Shown: piece by piece, positions 7,415 through 16,304 of the stretch
Layout of the letters: each line of letters starts with the position of its first letter
Numbering within the stretch: the first letter of the stretch is position 1
NCBI GenBank assembly: GCA_963676045.1
Contig: OY780938.1
Span: forward strand, 310,001-374,000
Length of the DNA stretch: 64,000 bases
Direction: 5' to 3'
Source of the DNA: Methanogranum sp963676045
Lineage (GTDB): Archaea > Thermoplasmatota > Thermoplasmata > Methanomassiliicoccales > Methanomethylophilaceae
Position numbers and translations under genes: made by a program
Notes under the pieces: generated by a model
The model's database searches: none
Told to the model about the DNA's origin: nothing
What the model saw: the letters and a program-made list of their open reading frames with translations, nothing else

Positions 7415-9414
7415 TCAATGCTAATGGATTGAAAAAAAATTCAAATGTAAGAAAGATAGTAATTAGTAATTTTAGAAATGTTGGAATAACATATGATAAA
7501 GATGATAAGCCTGCAGAACTGATTATAAATCGTAGTATAGAGCCTGATGATATCGGGGACCTGGTTTTTTTGGTCGGCCCCAATAATTCTGGGAAATCAA
7601 ATGCACTCTCAGCAATAGAAGTACTTTCGACAGGGAAGCTAGAACCTCACGATACGCCAGATTTTATGTATTCTGATAAACAGCCCATGATTTCGATGCA
7701 GATAATAAAAGGAGATAAGAAAAGTATCAGGGATCTCTCTTTTGTCAAGAAAGATAATGCAGAGAGATTGAATATTGAATCTGAAATAAAAAGGTTAGAA
7801 GAAGAATACAATCTAATGGAAAAAGATGTTTTGTATTTAAGAAGTCAGAGTCTTGAATTGAATTCAGAAATATTATCATTCGATAAAGTAATTTTTACTG
7901 ACGATGAAATGCTTTTTCTTAAAGATAGTCGTAATTATGGTTCAAATAGCCTTTATGATTATTCTGATGAGAAATTAAATAAAATAAATCTCAAAGGATA
8001 TGGAAATAAAGATCAAGATTCGATTAAAAAGCTGATCAAAAATAGAATGCAAGATCGTGAATTATCTGTAAAAAAGCAAAAATTAAAAGATACATCAAAA
8101 AAACTTAAAGATATAAATGATAGACAAAAAGAGATCGATTTAGAATTGATGAAAAAAAGAGATAAATTTAAAGAAAAAAGTGATCCTTCCAATCAGAATG
8201 TTGTAACTAATAAATTGAATTCAAAAGAATTGAATGATTATGAATATTTATTGACATCAAAAGTGGTCAGGTATAGACAAAATTCGATATCGCAGACAGA
8301 TCTTAGCTGTAAACCGGAAAACGTTACGGATTTTGTAAGGAATATACTTTTGATAATGGGCAGGAAATCAGATGCCTTGGAAAATATATACGCAAAGTAT
8401 GAAGCTAAGAATCAAAAGGCATATCTTAAGAAATTTGCCGAGGAATTGAATAAGGAATTGCCCGGTAAGATAACAGATCGTTTCAATGATATGTATTTCT
8501 GCAATGAAGGTGAGAAATACAGGTTCGATTTCGACTTGGATTCCGATAGAGTATATGTGAGCGTATACAGGGGAGATGTCCCGCTGGATCTTGATAAACA
8601 GTCCACTGGATTCAGATGGTTCTTTGATTTCTTCTTCAATTTCGTTCATAAAGAGGATCTGAAGCCAGGCGACATCATAATAATGGATGAACCCGCAACA
8701 AACATACATGTTTCCGGACAATTGGAATTAAGGAAATATCTGAAACAACTGTCGAAGAAGATGAGAATAACCTTCATAATTAGCACTCATTCGCCTTTCC
8801 TGGTAAGTTGTGATTATCTTGATGAATTGCGTCTGATGACACGTGATGACCGCGGACACGTCCAGATAGAGGACAAATTCGATATCGTCAGCGATAATGC
8901 GGATAAATTAGATCCGGTGTTAAATGGTCTTACTATCGGGAGACACATACTCATAGGGCCTAAACAGAAGGTCATATTCACAGAAGGAATAACAGATTAT
9001 GATTACCTCACTGCTTTCAAGATATTATTCAGTGCAGACGATCCAAAATACGAGAGATTGGCGTTCTTACCTGTCGGAGGTGTGAAGAATGACAAATTAT
9101 TGGATATCCTCTCAAGTATAGATGATAGTCCTACCCTTCTCGTGGATTCCGATGAGGCTGGGAATCGTATAAAAGAAAAAGCTAAAGATACACGTGTCAG
9201 TGTTGTTAGTTTATCGGATATCGATGAAGTAAAACAATACAAGACCATTGAGGGGTTATTCACGTTAGAAGATAGGAATAAGTTCAATCTTTATGATAAG
9301 GAGTGGAATTCCGCTGCGATATTCAAAAGGAACATACACGAAAATTCAACTTCTTTATCGGATACGACTAAAAAAAGGTTCAAAGATACATTGGACAAAT
9401 TATTGGATGTATGA
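7411..9414 (+). CDS. OLD-family ATPase with TOPRIM nuclease domain
   Basis: A 667-residue protein with an N-terminal ABC/SMC-like ATPase. Walker A is GPNNSGKSN (about 55-63) and a long charged coiled coil follows (about 125-290). Walker B is IIIMDEPATN (about 423) and an H-loop follows in STHSPF (about 456). The C-terminal TOPRIM domain shows FTEGITDYD (about 523), LPVGG and VDSDEAG (about 579), the acidic residues that bind metal in OLD nucleases. Proteins of this class act in anti-phage systems (P2 OLD, GajA, PARIS). No GajB helicase or PARIS partner is present; the partner is the upstream HTH protein. A hairpin terminator follows at 9438. Confidence 0.85.
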   Translation: MINANGLKKNSNVRKIVISNFRNVGITYDKDDKPAELIINRSIEPDDIGDLVFLVGPNNSGKSNALSAIEVLSTGKLEPHDTPDFMYSDKQPMISMQIIKGDKKSIRDLSFVKKDNAERLNIESEIKRLEEEYNLMEKDVLYLRSQSLELNSEILSFDKVIFTDDEMLFLKDSRNYGSNSLYDYSDEKLNKINLKGYGNKDQDSIKKLIKNRMQDRELSVKKQKLKDTSKKLKDINDRQKEIDLELMKKRDKFKEKSDPSNQNVVTNKLNSKELNDYEYLLTSKVVRYRQNSISQTDLSCKPENVTDFVRNILLIMGRKSDALENIYAKYEAKNQKAYLKKFAEELNKELPGKITDRFNDMYFCNEGEKYRFDFDLDSDRVYVSVYRGDVPLDLDKQSTGFRWFFDFFFNFVHKEDLKPGDIIIMDEPATNIHVSGQLELRKYLKQLSKKMRITFIISTHSPFLVSCDYLDELRLMTRDDRGHVQIEDKFDIVSDNADKLDPVLNGLTIGRHILIGPKQKVIFTEGITDYDYLTAFKILFSADDPKYERLAFLPVGGVKNDKLLDILSSIDDSPTLLVDSDEAGNRIKEKAKDTRVSVVSLSDIDEVKQYKTIEGLFTLEDRNKFNLYDKEWNSAAIFKRNIHENSTSLSDTTKKRFKDTLDKLLDV

Positions 9415-9437
9415 GATAAAAGAGATAATAATCAACT

Positions 9438-9465
9438 AGCATTCGTGGGATATACCACGAATGCT
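9438..9465 (+). terminator. Hairpin after the OLD operon
   Basis: Perfect 11-base stem AGCATTCGTGG / CCACGAATGCT with a GATATA loop, 24 bases after the stop of the nuclease gene and followed by a T-rich stretch. Confidence 0.65.
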
Positions 9466-9644
9466 TCATATTTATTCAATGATCATTTTATGATAATTGA
9501 GATTATTATTGATTGTTTCAAATTTAATATGATTTGGCTCGAATGAAAATATGGAATATGAATGATGCAAAACTAACTACATTGTATGATCAAAACATAT
9601 TTTTCAAAAATTAAAAAAGATTGATTGAAATTTGTGATATAAAG

Positions 9645-10562
9645 ATGTCAGAAGAAACAAAGACGATGAGGCAGCATTTTGTGCCGAGAGAACATCTAAG
9701 AAGATTCGAGAAAGATGGAAAAATCATTGTATATTTATATGATGAAAATAAGAAAATGAGGCATTTCACATCATCAGCTGCTAAGGAATGTAATTTTGTC
9801 AATTACTATGATGATGATCCATATTTGGAAGGCTCTATCGAGAAGATGTTGAAACATATGGAAGACGAATGTCAGCATGAGATCGATATTGCAGAGAACA
9901 ATATCACGGAAGCCGATCGTCAGATCCTGGTAAAATATGTCAGCATGCTCATGAACAGATCAATACTTCTTGGTATGATAACTGACAAGGAAGCTAAATC
10001 GAGTAGAGCACTTGGTGTAAATGGAAAAGCCATACAAGGCTATTCAATACAAAAATCAAATGAATCGAGCATGTTTGACAATCTAGATCAAATGAATTGC
10101 ATATGGTTGACATCCTATGGCAGGGAGTTTATTACTGCAAATGTTCCCGTGACATCGTTGAATCTTCACGAATTTAAAGAATTGCCGCCTCATATCAAAT
10201 ATATTATTGAAAACGCTATGAATCCAGAGATATATCTAAATGTAGATTTATCAGAATGCCGTAAGGCTTTAGCTGAACAGCAAAGGTATGTAGTTCATAT
10301 ATGTCCCATATCAAGTTCAAAATGTTTGTTAGCCTATAGGAAGGATTATTCGAATTTTTTTAAGGATTTTGCTATGAAAATGGGGCCAGATCCTGTATTG
10401 TCAGTTAATAGGTTAATTGTTTATTCTTCATTTGGAAGAGTATATTCCAGTGGTGATAAGGATAAGGAAATTTCAGAAATATTGAGATCCTCACCACAGA
10501 TAACTGGAGGTCAATTAGAATTCACGAAAGAGTTAAAGAGAATACAGCGTAATGGTAGATAA
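9645..10562 (+). CDS. DUF4238-family protein (305 aa)
   Basis: A second DUF4238 protein. The N-terminus has the family signature QHFVPREHLRRF directly after the start, followed by IIVYLYDENKK and CNFVNYYDDD. Mid-protein, EFITANVPVTSLN matches the conserved segment in which a short Asn/Asp loop follows a strand. I chose the ATG at 9645 because homologues begin a few residues before QHFVP; the frame opens at a TTG at 9621. It is AT-rich, soluble and has no catalytic residues I can assign. It stands alone between the OLD operon terminator and a nucleotidyltransferase gene on the same strand. Confidence 0.72.
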   Translation: MSEETKTMRQHFVPREHLRRFEKDGKIIVYLYDENKKMRHFTSSAAKECNFVNYYDDDPYLEGSIEKMLKHMEDECQHEIDIAENNITEADRQILVKYVSMLMNRSILLGMITDKEAKSSRALGVNGKAIQGYSIQKSNESSMFDNLDQMNCIWLTSYGREFITANVPVTSLNLHEFKELPPHIKYIIENAMNPEIYLNVDLSECRKALAEQQRYVVHICPISSSKCLLAYRKDYSNFFKDFAMKMGPDPVLSVNRLIVYSSFGRVYSSGDKDKEISEILRSSPQITGGQLEFTKELKRIQRNGR

Positions 10563-10643
10563 ATTGATTTCGAATTAAAAAAATATTACTATTTTGTGTG
10601 CTCCTCATATTATATGTTGATTATTGCTATCTAATCGAGTAGT

Positions 10644-11051
10644 ATGACCTCGAAAAGTAAAGACGTGAGAATCAAGCGTTCGACTGCAGACAGGCTTGTC
10701 AATGAGATTCAAGAACACATACTGGAAATAAATTCTAATGATGAATTAGCATATAAGGTCACACGTGCAGTGTTATTCGGGTCTTATGTCAATTCTGATT
10801 GTGAAACGTTAAGTGATATTGATCTCGGAATTATGATTGAGCCGAGATTTACTGATAAAGAAAAACAACATTTACTTAAGGAAGAACGTTCAAAAAAGTG
10901 CAAATCAGGAGATTGGTTTGTTGTTATGGCATATCCTACCACTGAAATATATCGCATTATAAGAGGAAGTAGTAAGTATATTTCCATTCATGATTTCGAT
11001 GTTGATCATGAAGCCATTTTTGATAAAAAGACAATGGAACTTCATGTTTGA
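10644..11051 (+). CDS. Minimal nucleotidyltransferase (MNT-like)
   Basis: A 135-residue protein with the polymerase-beta nucleotidyltransferase motif LFGSYVNSD...SDIDLGIM (about 48-67), giving GS and DxD, and a possible third acidic residue in HDFDVDHE. Minimal nucleotidyltransferases often act as antitoxins that add AMP to HEPN toxins. No HEPN gene adjoins it; the next gene, convergent, encodes a membrane protein. It is too short for a CD-NTase of CBASS systems. Function as an antitoxin or modifying enzyme is inferred. Confidence 0.65.
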   Translation: MTSKSKDVRIKRSTADRLVNEIQEHILEINSNDELAYKVTRAVLFGSYVNSDCETLSDIDLGIMIEPRFTDKEKQHLLKEERSKKCKSGDWFVVMAYPTTEIYRIIRGSSKYISIHDFDVDHEAIFDKKTMELHV

Positions 11052-11134
11052 ATTATAATTATGTTTTGACACTTTCAGTGATTGATACCATGATGCATAA
11101 TTATGATTAACAAGGTTCAAAAAATATATATTCA

Positions 11135-11998
11135 TTATACTAAAAATGCCATTATTATTAAGGTCAATCCAATCATAAGGGCGCATATCATTTTGAAATT
11201 CATTTTTCCTATCTCATAATTGGTAGAATTTTCGCTCATCAAATATTGAAATCTTTCTGGGGCGGATTCATGTAATACATCTGAATAATCCAGATGAAAA
11301 CCAAGATAATTTCCAGTCATGCGATCGAATATCGGTCTTTCAAGTATATGGTGTCTGCATACAAACAATATCGTGATACAACCCATGATGCAGCATAGGA
11401 AGATCAAACACATTCCACCTATCAGCAGATTGTTATCAAAGTTATTTAGATATGCATTATCATTGTAATATAGCAGCATCTCAATAAATATCAAAGATGA
11501 AAAACCAATTATTATGCTTGTAAGTTGAATAAGAACATTGCGTGAAGATTGAAGATTTTCAATTTTTTTGTCAATTCTGTTTGACATATCATAATCCATA
11601 TTGACGAGGTCTTTGGGTTCAATCTCTTTTTTTGTATTGCAATATATCAGATATGCTGCTTCTGCATATTGCTTGCATCTTTCCTCTGTGTTTTTCTTTT
11701 CCATTTGAGAGTATGTATTGAGGTCGTATGCAATTTGAGAATTCGAGATCTTATCATGAGTGGGAATTGTAAATGCAGAAGAAAATCTAGATGCGCCAAA
11801 TGTAAATAATATTCCAAAGGCTAACCAGGATTCTACTATGTATTTATCTCCCAATAATGCCCAAATTATACACATTACAGATGCTATCCAGCAAAAAATA
11901 CAGTAATTTAAGTCAACACGTCTTTCATTTTCAAAAAATGAGTCACCATATGTTTTAGAATTCTTCTCACCTTTGCCATCTTCTTTATGTTCTGTCAT
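11135..11998 (-). CDS. Four-helix membrane protein in the defence island
   Basis: An unrecognised 287-residue membrane protein. Hydrophobic segments are visible near 30-55 (CIFCWIASVMCIIWALL and following), 150-175 (LIQLTSIIIGFSSLIFIEML), 190-215 and 268-286. A charged cytoplasmic region (about 75-145) lies between the first and second, and a soluble loop between the third and fourth. Both ends are charged. It faces the nucleotidyltransferase gene convergently, with only 83 bases between the stops. Membrane effectors paired with nucleotidyltransferases are known in several defence systems, but this pairing is not established. Confidence 0.55.
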   Translation of the reverse strand: MTEHKEDGKGEKNSKTYGDSFFENERRVDLNYCIFCWIASVMCIIWALLGDKYIVESWLAFGILFTFGASRFSSAFTIPTHDKISNSQIAYDLNTYSQMEKKNTEERCKQYAEAAYLIYCNTKKEIEPKDLVNMDYDMSNRIDKKIENLQSSRNVLIQLTSIIIGFSSLIFIEMLLYYNDNAYLNNFDNNLLIGGMCLIFLCCIMGCITILFVCRHHILERPIFDRMTGNYLGFHLDYSDVLHESAPERFQYLMSENSTNYEIGKMNFKMICALMIGLTLIIMAFLV

Positions 11999-12167
11999 AT
12001 TACTTCAACATCTACATTTTATGTTTATGATTATTTTGGTTTTTATAGGAATACGTTGATAGATAATGTTTATTTTTATTTTAGTTTAGAAATTTTTATG
12101 TAAAGTATTTCATCAAATTATCTATCAGTTTTCAATATCTGTTCTTTAAAATCAATATAAACAAGTT

Positions 12168-13034
12168 TTAGTCTATAGTTTTATTCAGATCTTTCATGTA
12201 AGTATCCAATGTACGTCCGTCCTCTGTCTTCCATTCCACCCAGCCATTCGTATTATAGCCGATGACTACAGATGATGCCGCGGAATAGCTTGAGAACAAG
12301 ACATCGCGAGTGAATATTCCACCCTCATCAACAGATCCATTCTCGATCAGCGATGCCCTCAGGGCCGCATAAGCGTATTTCTCATATCCTGTCTCCATTA
12401 TGGATCCTTTGAGTACTACGAATCCATCGGCGACGATGATGCCGGTCGCATTGGGGCTGTCCTTGTTCTTGTGCTTTATGTAGAACAATTCGATATTCTT
12501 CTCTTTTTTATGAGGTACTATGGGCTCGAACACTTTGATGCCCATTGCTCCGGTGAGTAGGCATAGATTGTCGATGAATTCTTCCATCTCCGAGACATCC
12601 CCTTCGGAGAGAGATGCGAATGCAGGCACTGTGTTGTTGATGACAGAGTATCTATTGCATCCCACGGCTATCTTGTAAAGTCTGTTCTCTAGGTATTTTA
12701 TCTTGGCCTTGTTGAGGTTGTCGTCCTTGTTGACGAACGCTAAGCACTCGGTCCATTCCTTCCATTCATACTTGTTGATGGCTAGGTGTTGATAGAGTCT
12801 ATTGTATACGTTCTCGGCCTCGCCTATGTAGACCATGTCTGTCATGCCATCCTCCGATCTTCCCAGGAGCATGTATATTCCGGCGGATGAGAGGTCGGTG
12901 CGGTCGTTGCTTGAGGAGACCATGTTGCGTGGTATGCGATAGGCGACGCCTGTCCAGTTGGAAATCTCGCATTTCCATCTCTTATTGGATTCGCTTTCGA
13001 TGAGGAAGATCTTGATCTGACGGCCTGAGACCAT
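12168..13034 (-). CDS. GIY-YIG nuclease family protein with DUF4357
   Basis: The N-terminal GIY-YIG domain shows GIYMLLG (about 52-58) and MVYIGEAENVYNRL (about 67-80), with the Arg of the active site in the latter and a later Glu in KIKYLENRLY. The C-terminal 60 residues (LFSSYSAASSVVIGYNTNGWVEWK) are a DUF4357 domain. Proteins of this architecture are common and of unknown role. GC and codon use are core-like, unlike the flanking AT-rich genes. A decayed duplicate of residues about 24-150 lies at 17100-17493. It starts with ATG and ends with TAA. Confidence 0.85.
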   Translation of the reverse strand: MVSGRQIKIFLIESESNKRWKCEISNWTGVAYRIPRNMVSSSNDRTDLSSAGIYMLLGRSEDGMTDMVYIGEAENVYNRLYQHLAINKYEWKEWTECLAFVNKDDNLNKAKIKYLENRLYKIAVGCNRYSVINNTVPAFASLSEGDVSEMEEFIDNLCLLTGAMGIKVFEPIVPHKKEKNIELFYIKHKNKDSPNATGIIVADGFVVLKGSIMETGYEKYAYAALRASLIENGSVDEGGIFTRDVLFSSYSAASSVVIGYNTNGWVEWKTEDGRTLDTYMKDLNKTID

Positions 13035-13254
13035 GTTTTTGTATCGTTGGCATAGTATTTATTCGATTATAATGGGTGGATCATTGCAACTGCGTGTAGT
13101 TCGTTTTGAACAATTTCGATCAAATTCAGTGTATTCTTGTTCATATTAAGATGATGGGTAATCTGTTCTTACGTCAATATGTAAAATTCTGATATTAAAC
13201 TAAAAGTAGTATTTTTGAAAGTATAATCGAGACATGGATCGGTTTGTAAACGAT

Positions 13255-13279
13255 CGGTAAGAAAAAACATTCCTTACCG
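13255..13279 (-). terminator. Hairpin downstream of the 13291 gene
   Basis: Stem CGGTAAG / CTTACCG with an 11-base A-rich loop, located 11 bases beyond the stop codon of the minus-strand gene ending at 13291. Confidence 0.4.
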
Positions 13280-13290
13280 AGAAATCTCGT

Positions 13291-13707
13291 TTATTTCGTC
13301 AATAGAACGATTCCATCTTCAAAAAGATCGTCGATATCGAAAGAGGTTCCAAATTCCTTGCTGGAGCTTCCTGCTTCCTTGACAATGAATGTCAGGTCGT
13401 CCAGTTTGTAGATGACATACTTCACCCTATCGGAAGTTGTAAGTTCCATGGGTACTTTACGATCGATGGCATTTTTTAGATCCTCGATGGTATCTTCATG
13501 ATCGATGGATGTGCATTCATCTTCGAAACGAACACTCGAACGTCCTTCTTGAGGTCTGTATTCTTTTATTACGATCTTTTCGCACTTCTTTATCGATCCA
13601 TTCTCAAAACGATAATCGGTTGAAACGATATATTTCTCGCCGATCTTACGTTGTTCGAAGAGTTCTATCGAAACAAAGTCTTTCTTGTGCAATTTGGTCT
13701 TTTCCAT
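13291..13707 (-). CDS. Hypothetical protein (138 aa)
   Basis: An unrecognised soluble protein, rich in charged residues and probably mostly beta-strand (alternating patterns such as KYIVSTDYRFENG and VKYVIYKLDDLTFIVKEAG). It has no membrane segment or known catalytic motif. It starts with ATG, ends in TAA and has intermediate GC. A hairpin follows its stop. It lies between the GIY-YIG gene and a divergent short open frame. Expression and function are unknown. Confidence 0.5.
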   Translation of the reverse strand: MEKTKLHKKDFVSIELFEQRKIGEKYIVSTDYRFENGSIKKCEKIVIKEYRPQEGRSSVRFEDECTSIDHEDTIEDLKNAIDRKVPMELTTSDRVKYVIYKLDDLTFIVKEAGSSSKEFGTSFDIDDLFEDGIVLLTK

Positions 13708-13741
13708 ATTTATTTTCTAGACAAAATTCGTCCAAATATGA

Positions 13742-13987
13742 ATGCATTTGAGAAGTATAAAAGCAAAAGAGACGTTTTCAGTAATTTCAGACGCATATTT
13801 GATTTATTTTTGTAACGACATTTTATTGAGATTAGGTTTAATGTTTTTAATAAGCGGATTGAGATATAGCTTAACAGAAGAAGGAAGAGAAGCGGTGGAG
13901 AATCTTGAGAGATACAGAGATTGCGTAAGCCCATCTGGGAATATTGGAAGAACATCTACGACGAGTATTAAGTATCGTGCGACCTAA
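13742..13987 (+). CDS. Short open frame of doubtful coding status
   Basis: The 81 codons end in TAA just before the KAP NTPase gene. The part YSLTEEGREAVENLERY resembles the C-terminal end of a winged-helix domain, so this may be a remnant of a regulator. The N-terminal part is hydrophobic without a clear pattern, and I see no Shine-Dalgarno. Confidence 0.25.
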   Translation: MHLRSIKAKETFSVISDAYLIYFCNDILLRLGLMFLISGLRYSLTEEGREAVENLERYRDCVSPSGNIGRTSTTSIKYRAT

Positions 13988-14025
13988 AATGAATATTTTA
14001 AGTAAAAGATCAGGAAATGAGATGT

Positions 14026-16122
14026 ATGCAGGATTCAAAAGAATTAGAACAATTATTAAAAATTAGTAGAAATAATCCCATAGATACATTAGAAAATGAT
14101 CTTTTAGATAGGTTAGAAATCGTAAAAAATATATCTAATCTCATTAAAAGTGATGAAAGTCATGAAAGTATTACAATAGGAATTTGTGGTAGATGGGGTT
14201 GTGGAAAAACTTCATTAATAAAAATGATAAAAAGTGAGATTGAAAAAAATAATTTGATTTATATAGTAGATTTTAAACCCATTTTATATAAAAGCGATGA
14301 ATATTTAATTGGAAAATTTTTTAATGTCTTCACATCTGAATTAGGAGTTATAAGAAAGAAAGATAAGAAATTGATAATCCGTAGAAAATATGATAAATAT
14401 CAAATTTTAAAAACATCTATTAAGGCACTTAAAAATATCTCTTCGATGGATCTTTTAGGAATAGCCGAAAATATAGACGAATACAGCGAATCTATCAAAC
14501 ATCCTGAATACTATAAATCGTTAGAAGAAATTAAAATGGATATTTCTAAAAGATTAACAAGTGCTAACTGTAAAATCTTAGTGATCATTGATGATATTGA
14601 CCGTTTAGATAAAAATGAAGTTCTTCAAGTTTTAAAGCTTGTACGTTCAATAGCAGATTTTGAAAATGTTTTTTATATTTTAGCATATGACGAAGAAAGA
14701 GTTGTAAAACAATTAGAGTATGAAGGTGGAAAAGATTTTCTTCAAAAATTTATACAACTTCCAATACACTTACCAGAAATTAATGAAATAAAATTGGAAG
14801 AAATTTTGAAAACTGAATTTTATAATGTTTTAAAGAACAAAGATGAATTCTCTGAAGATCATTTTAAAGAAGGTCTGGAATTAATTGAAGTTAATACAAT
14901 ACGTGACATAAACATGTTGTTAAACAGATTCAAAATAAAATACAGGCTTTGTATATACGAAACATGTCCTATCGATTTGTTGATTTTAACTTATCTTGAA
15001 ATAGTAAATTTGGATGCTTATATCTGGATATATAAAAATAGACATGTTTTATGTGATCCTTCGTTAAATTATTTGATGAATAGAAATCCAAGATTTAATT
15101 TAAAAAATATTGAAGAAATATTTGATTCAGAAATATCAGATGTCAATTTAAAACCAATTTTAAATTTTCTTTTTTCATATTTTTCAAATCAGAATAATAA
15201 TAATAATTCTAATAAAACTATAATATCTAAAGAAAATAGAATATCTGATCCGCTTTCTTGTGATCGCTATTTTAGATTGACTTTATCAAATACTTTGTTT
15301 TCATCTTCATATTTAGATGAAATTGCTAATAATTTATGTTATGAAGATATTGTACAGATATTTGTTTCTGAGATAAAAAATAAAAGAATAGATGCTTTTC
15401 TTGATAAATTGAGACATAAAATTGAAAAATCTAAAGAAAATAGAAAAAAATTGTTTGTTAGTGTTTTATTTGGCTGTGAGGATATTGTAAAAGCACAAGT
15501 TGAAGAATCTTCTTTTATAAATTTTACATATTCGTGGAATATTGTAGATAATTTTATGTATTGTATTAAAGAAGAAGATAGGGTCTCAGAATTTTTAGAT
15601 TGTTCTTTAAAAGATAATGTATTTCATATAAGTTATATAATAACTCAGGTAGATAAATTATTAATGACTCGTCTAAATAATCCAAATATTAGTTATTCTT
15701 TGAGTGTGGAGGATTTGAAAAAAATAAAAAAAGAAATGATTGAGCGTTTGATTTCAAATTTAGAAAATATTAATGATGTTGCATGTAGATTTAAAGAATT
15801 TAGAAAAGTCTTATCACAATTATCTATTGATAACTCTGAAAAATCAAAGTTAATTTTTGACAAAATAATTAAAAATGACGATCAACTGGTGGAATATCTG
15901 TTTAATGCAAACCAATCTGATTTTGAGGATATATTTGTAATGGAATTGGAAGGTTATGCAGATATGGATTGCATTAAAAAATTATCTGAAATGTCAGAGT
16001 TAGATAAAGAAAAAAAGGTTGTACTTAGTAAATTAGTATTATGTTATAATGAAATAAAAAGGCATAGAGATGCGATAGAACTCGGGAAGAAATTTATGAA
16101 TACATCGATATCGCAATTATAA
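14026..16122 (+). CDS. KAP-family P-loop NTPase
   Basis: A STAND-like KAP ATPase. Walker A is GRWGCGKTS (about residue 55) and Walker B is VIIDDIDRLD (about 186), followed by KLVRSIADFENVFYILAYD and KFIQLPIHLPEI, all conserved phrases of KAP NTPases. The C-terminal 400 residues are helical and unrecognised. No membrane segments are seen, unlike classical KAP proteins. The ATG at 14026 has an AGGAA upstream at workable spacing; an ATG at 14017 is the alternative. The gene is among the most AT-rich in the window, with AT-ending codons almost throughout, which suggests recent transfer. KAP NTPases occur in several anti-phage systems; no partner gene is adjacent. Confidence 0.8.
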   Translation: MQDSKELEQLLKISRNNPIDTLENDLLDRLEIVKNISNLIKSDESHESITIGICGRWGCGKTSLIKMIKSEIEKNNLIYIVDFKPILYKSDEYLIGKFFNVFTSELGVIRKKDKKLIIRRKYDKYQILKTSIKALKNISSMDLLGIAENIDEYSESIKHPEYYKSLEEIKMDISKRLTSANCKILVIIDDIDRLDKNEVLQVLKLVRSIADFENVFYILAYDEERVVKQLEYEGGKDFLQKFIQLPIHLPEINEIKLEEILKTEFYNVLKNKDEFSEDHFKEGLELIEVNTIRDINMLLNRFKIKYRLCIYETCPIDLLILTYLEIVNLDAYIWIYKNRHVLCDPSLNYLMNRNPRFNLKNIEEIFDSEISDVNLKPILNFLFSYFSNQNNNNNSNKTIISKENRISDPLSCDRYFRLTLSNTLFSSSYLDEIANNLCYEDIVQIFVSEIKNKRIDAFLDKLRHKIEKSKENRKKLFVSVLFGCEDIVKAQVEESSFINFTYSWNIVDNFMYCIKEEDRVSEFLDCSLKDNVFHISYIITQVDKLLMTRLNNPNISYSLSVEDLKKIKKEMIERLISNLENINDVACRFKEFRKVLSQLSIDNSEKSKLIFDKIIKNDDQLVEYLFNANQSDFEDIFVMELEGYADMDCIKKLSEMSELDKEKKVVLSKLVLCYNEIKRHRDAIELGKKFMNTSISQL

Positions 16123-16304
16123 ATAGAGTTGATATTGGTGACATTAAAAATTACAAAAGATATTTTTAGAGACGGATTGGAAAAGGTCGTAGATCAATTA
16201 CTGACAACACATAATATAACCCGAGGTTGACATTTACGTGAAATAATGGACTGGCTTTCGCTGAGGATTATCGTCTTGTTACATCTGGTTCGCGTTCTTA
16301 CTTA

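Noticed and set aside
7411..9414. Gabija system
   Set aside because: The OLD/TOPRIM protein resembles GajA, but no UvrD-like helicase (GajB) is adjacent; the partner is an HTH protein.
10644..11998. CBASS (cyclic nucleotide) system
   Set aside because: The nucleotidyltransferase has only 135 residues, too short for a CD-NTase, and the membrane protein is convergent, not in an operon.
13710..13955. Minus-strand 81-codon hydrophobic frame
   Set aside because: It overlaps the equally doubtful plus-strand frame, has no Shine-Dalgarno and reads as translated AT-rich sequence.
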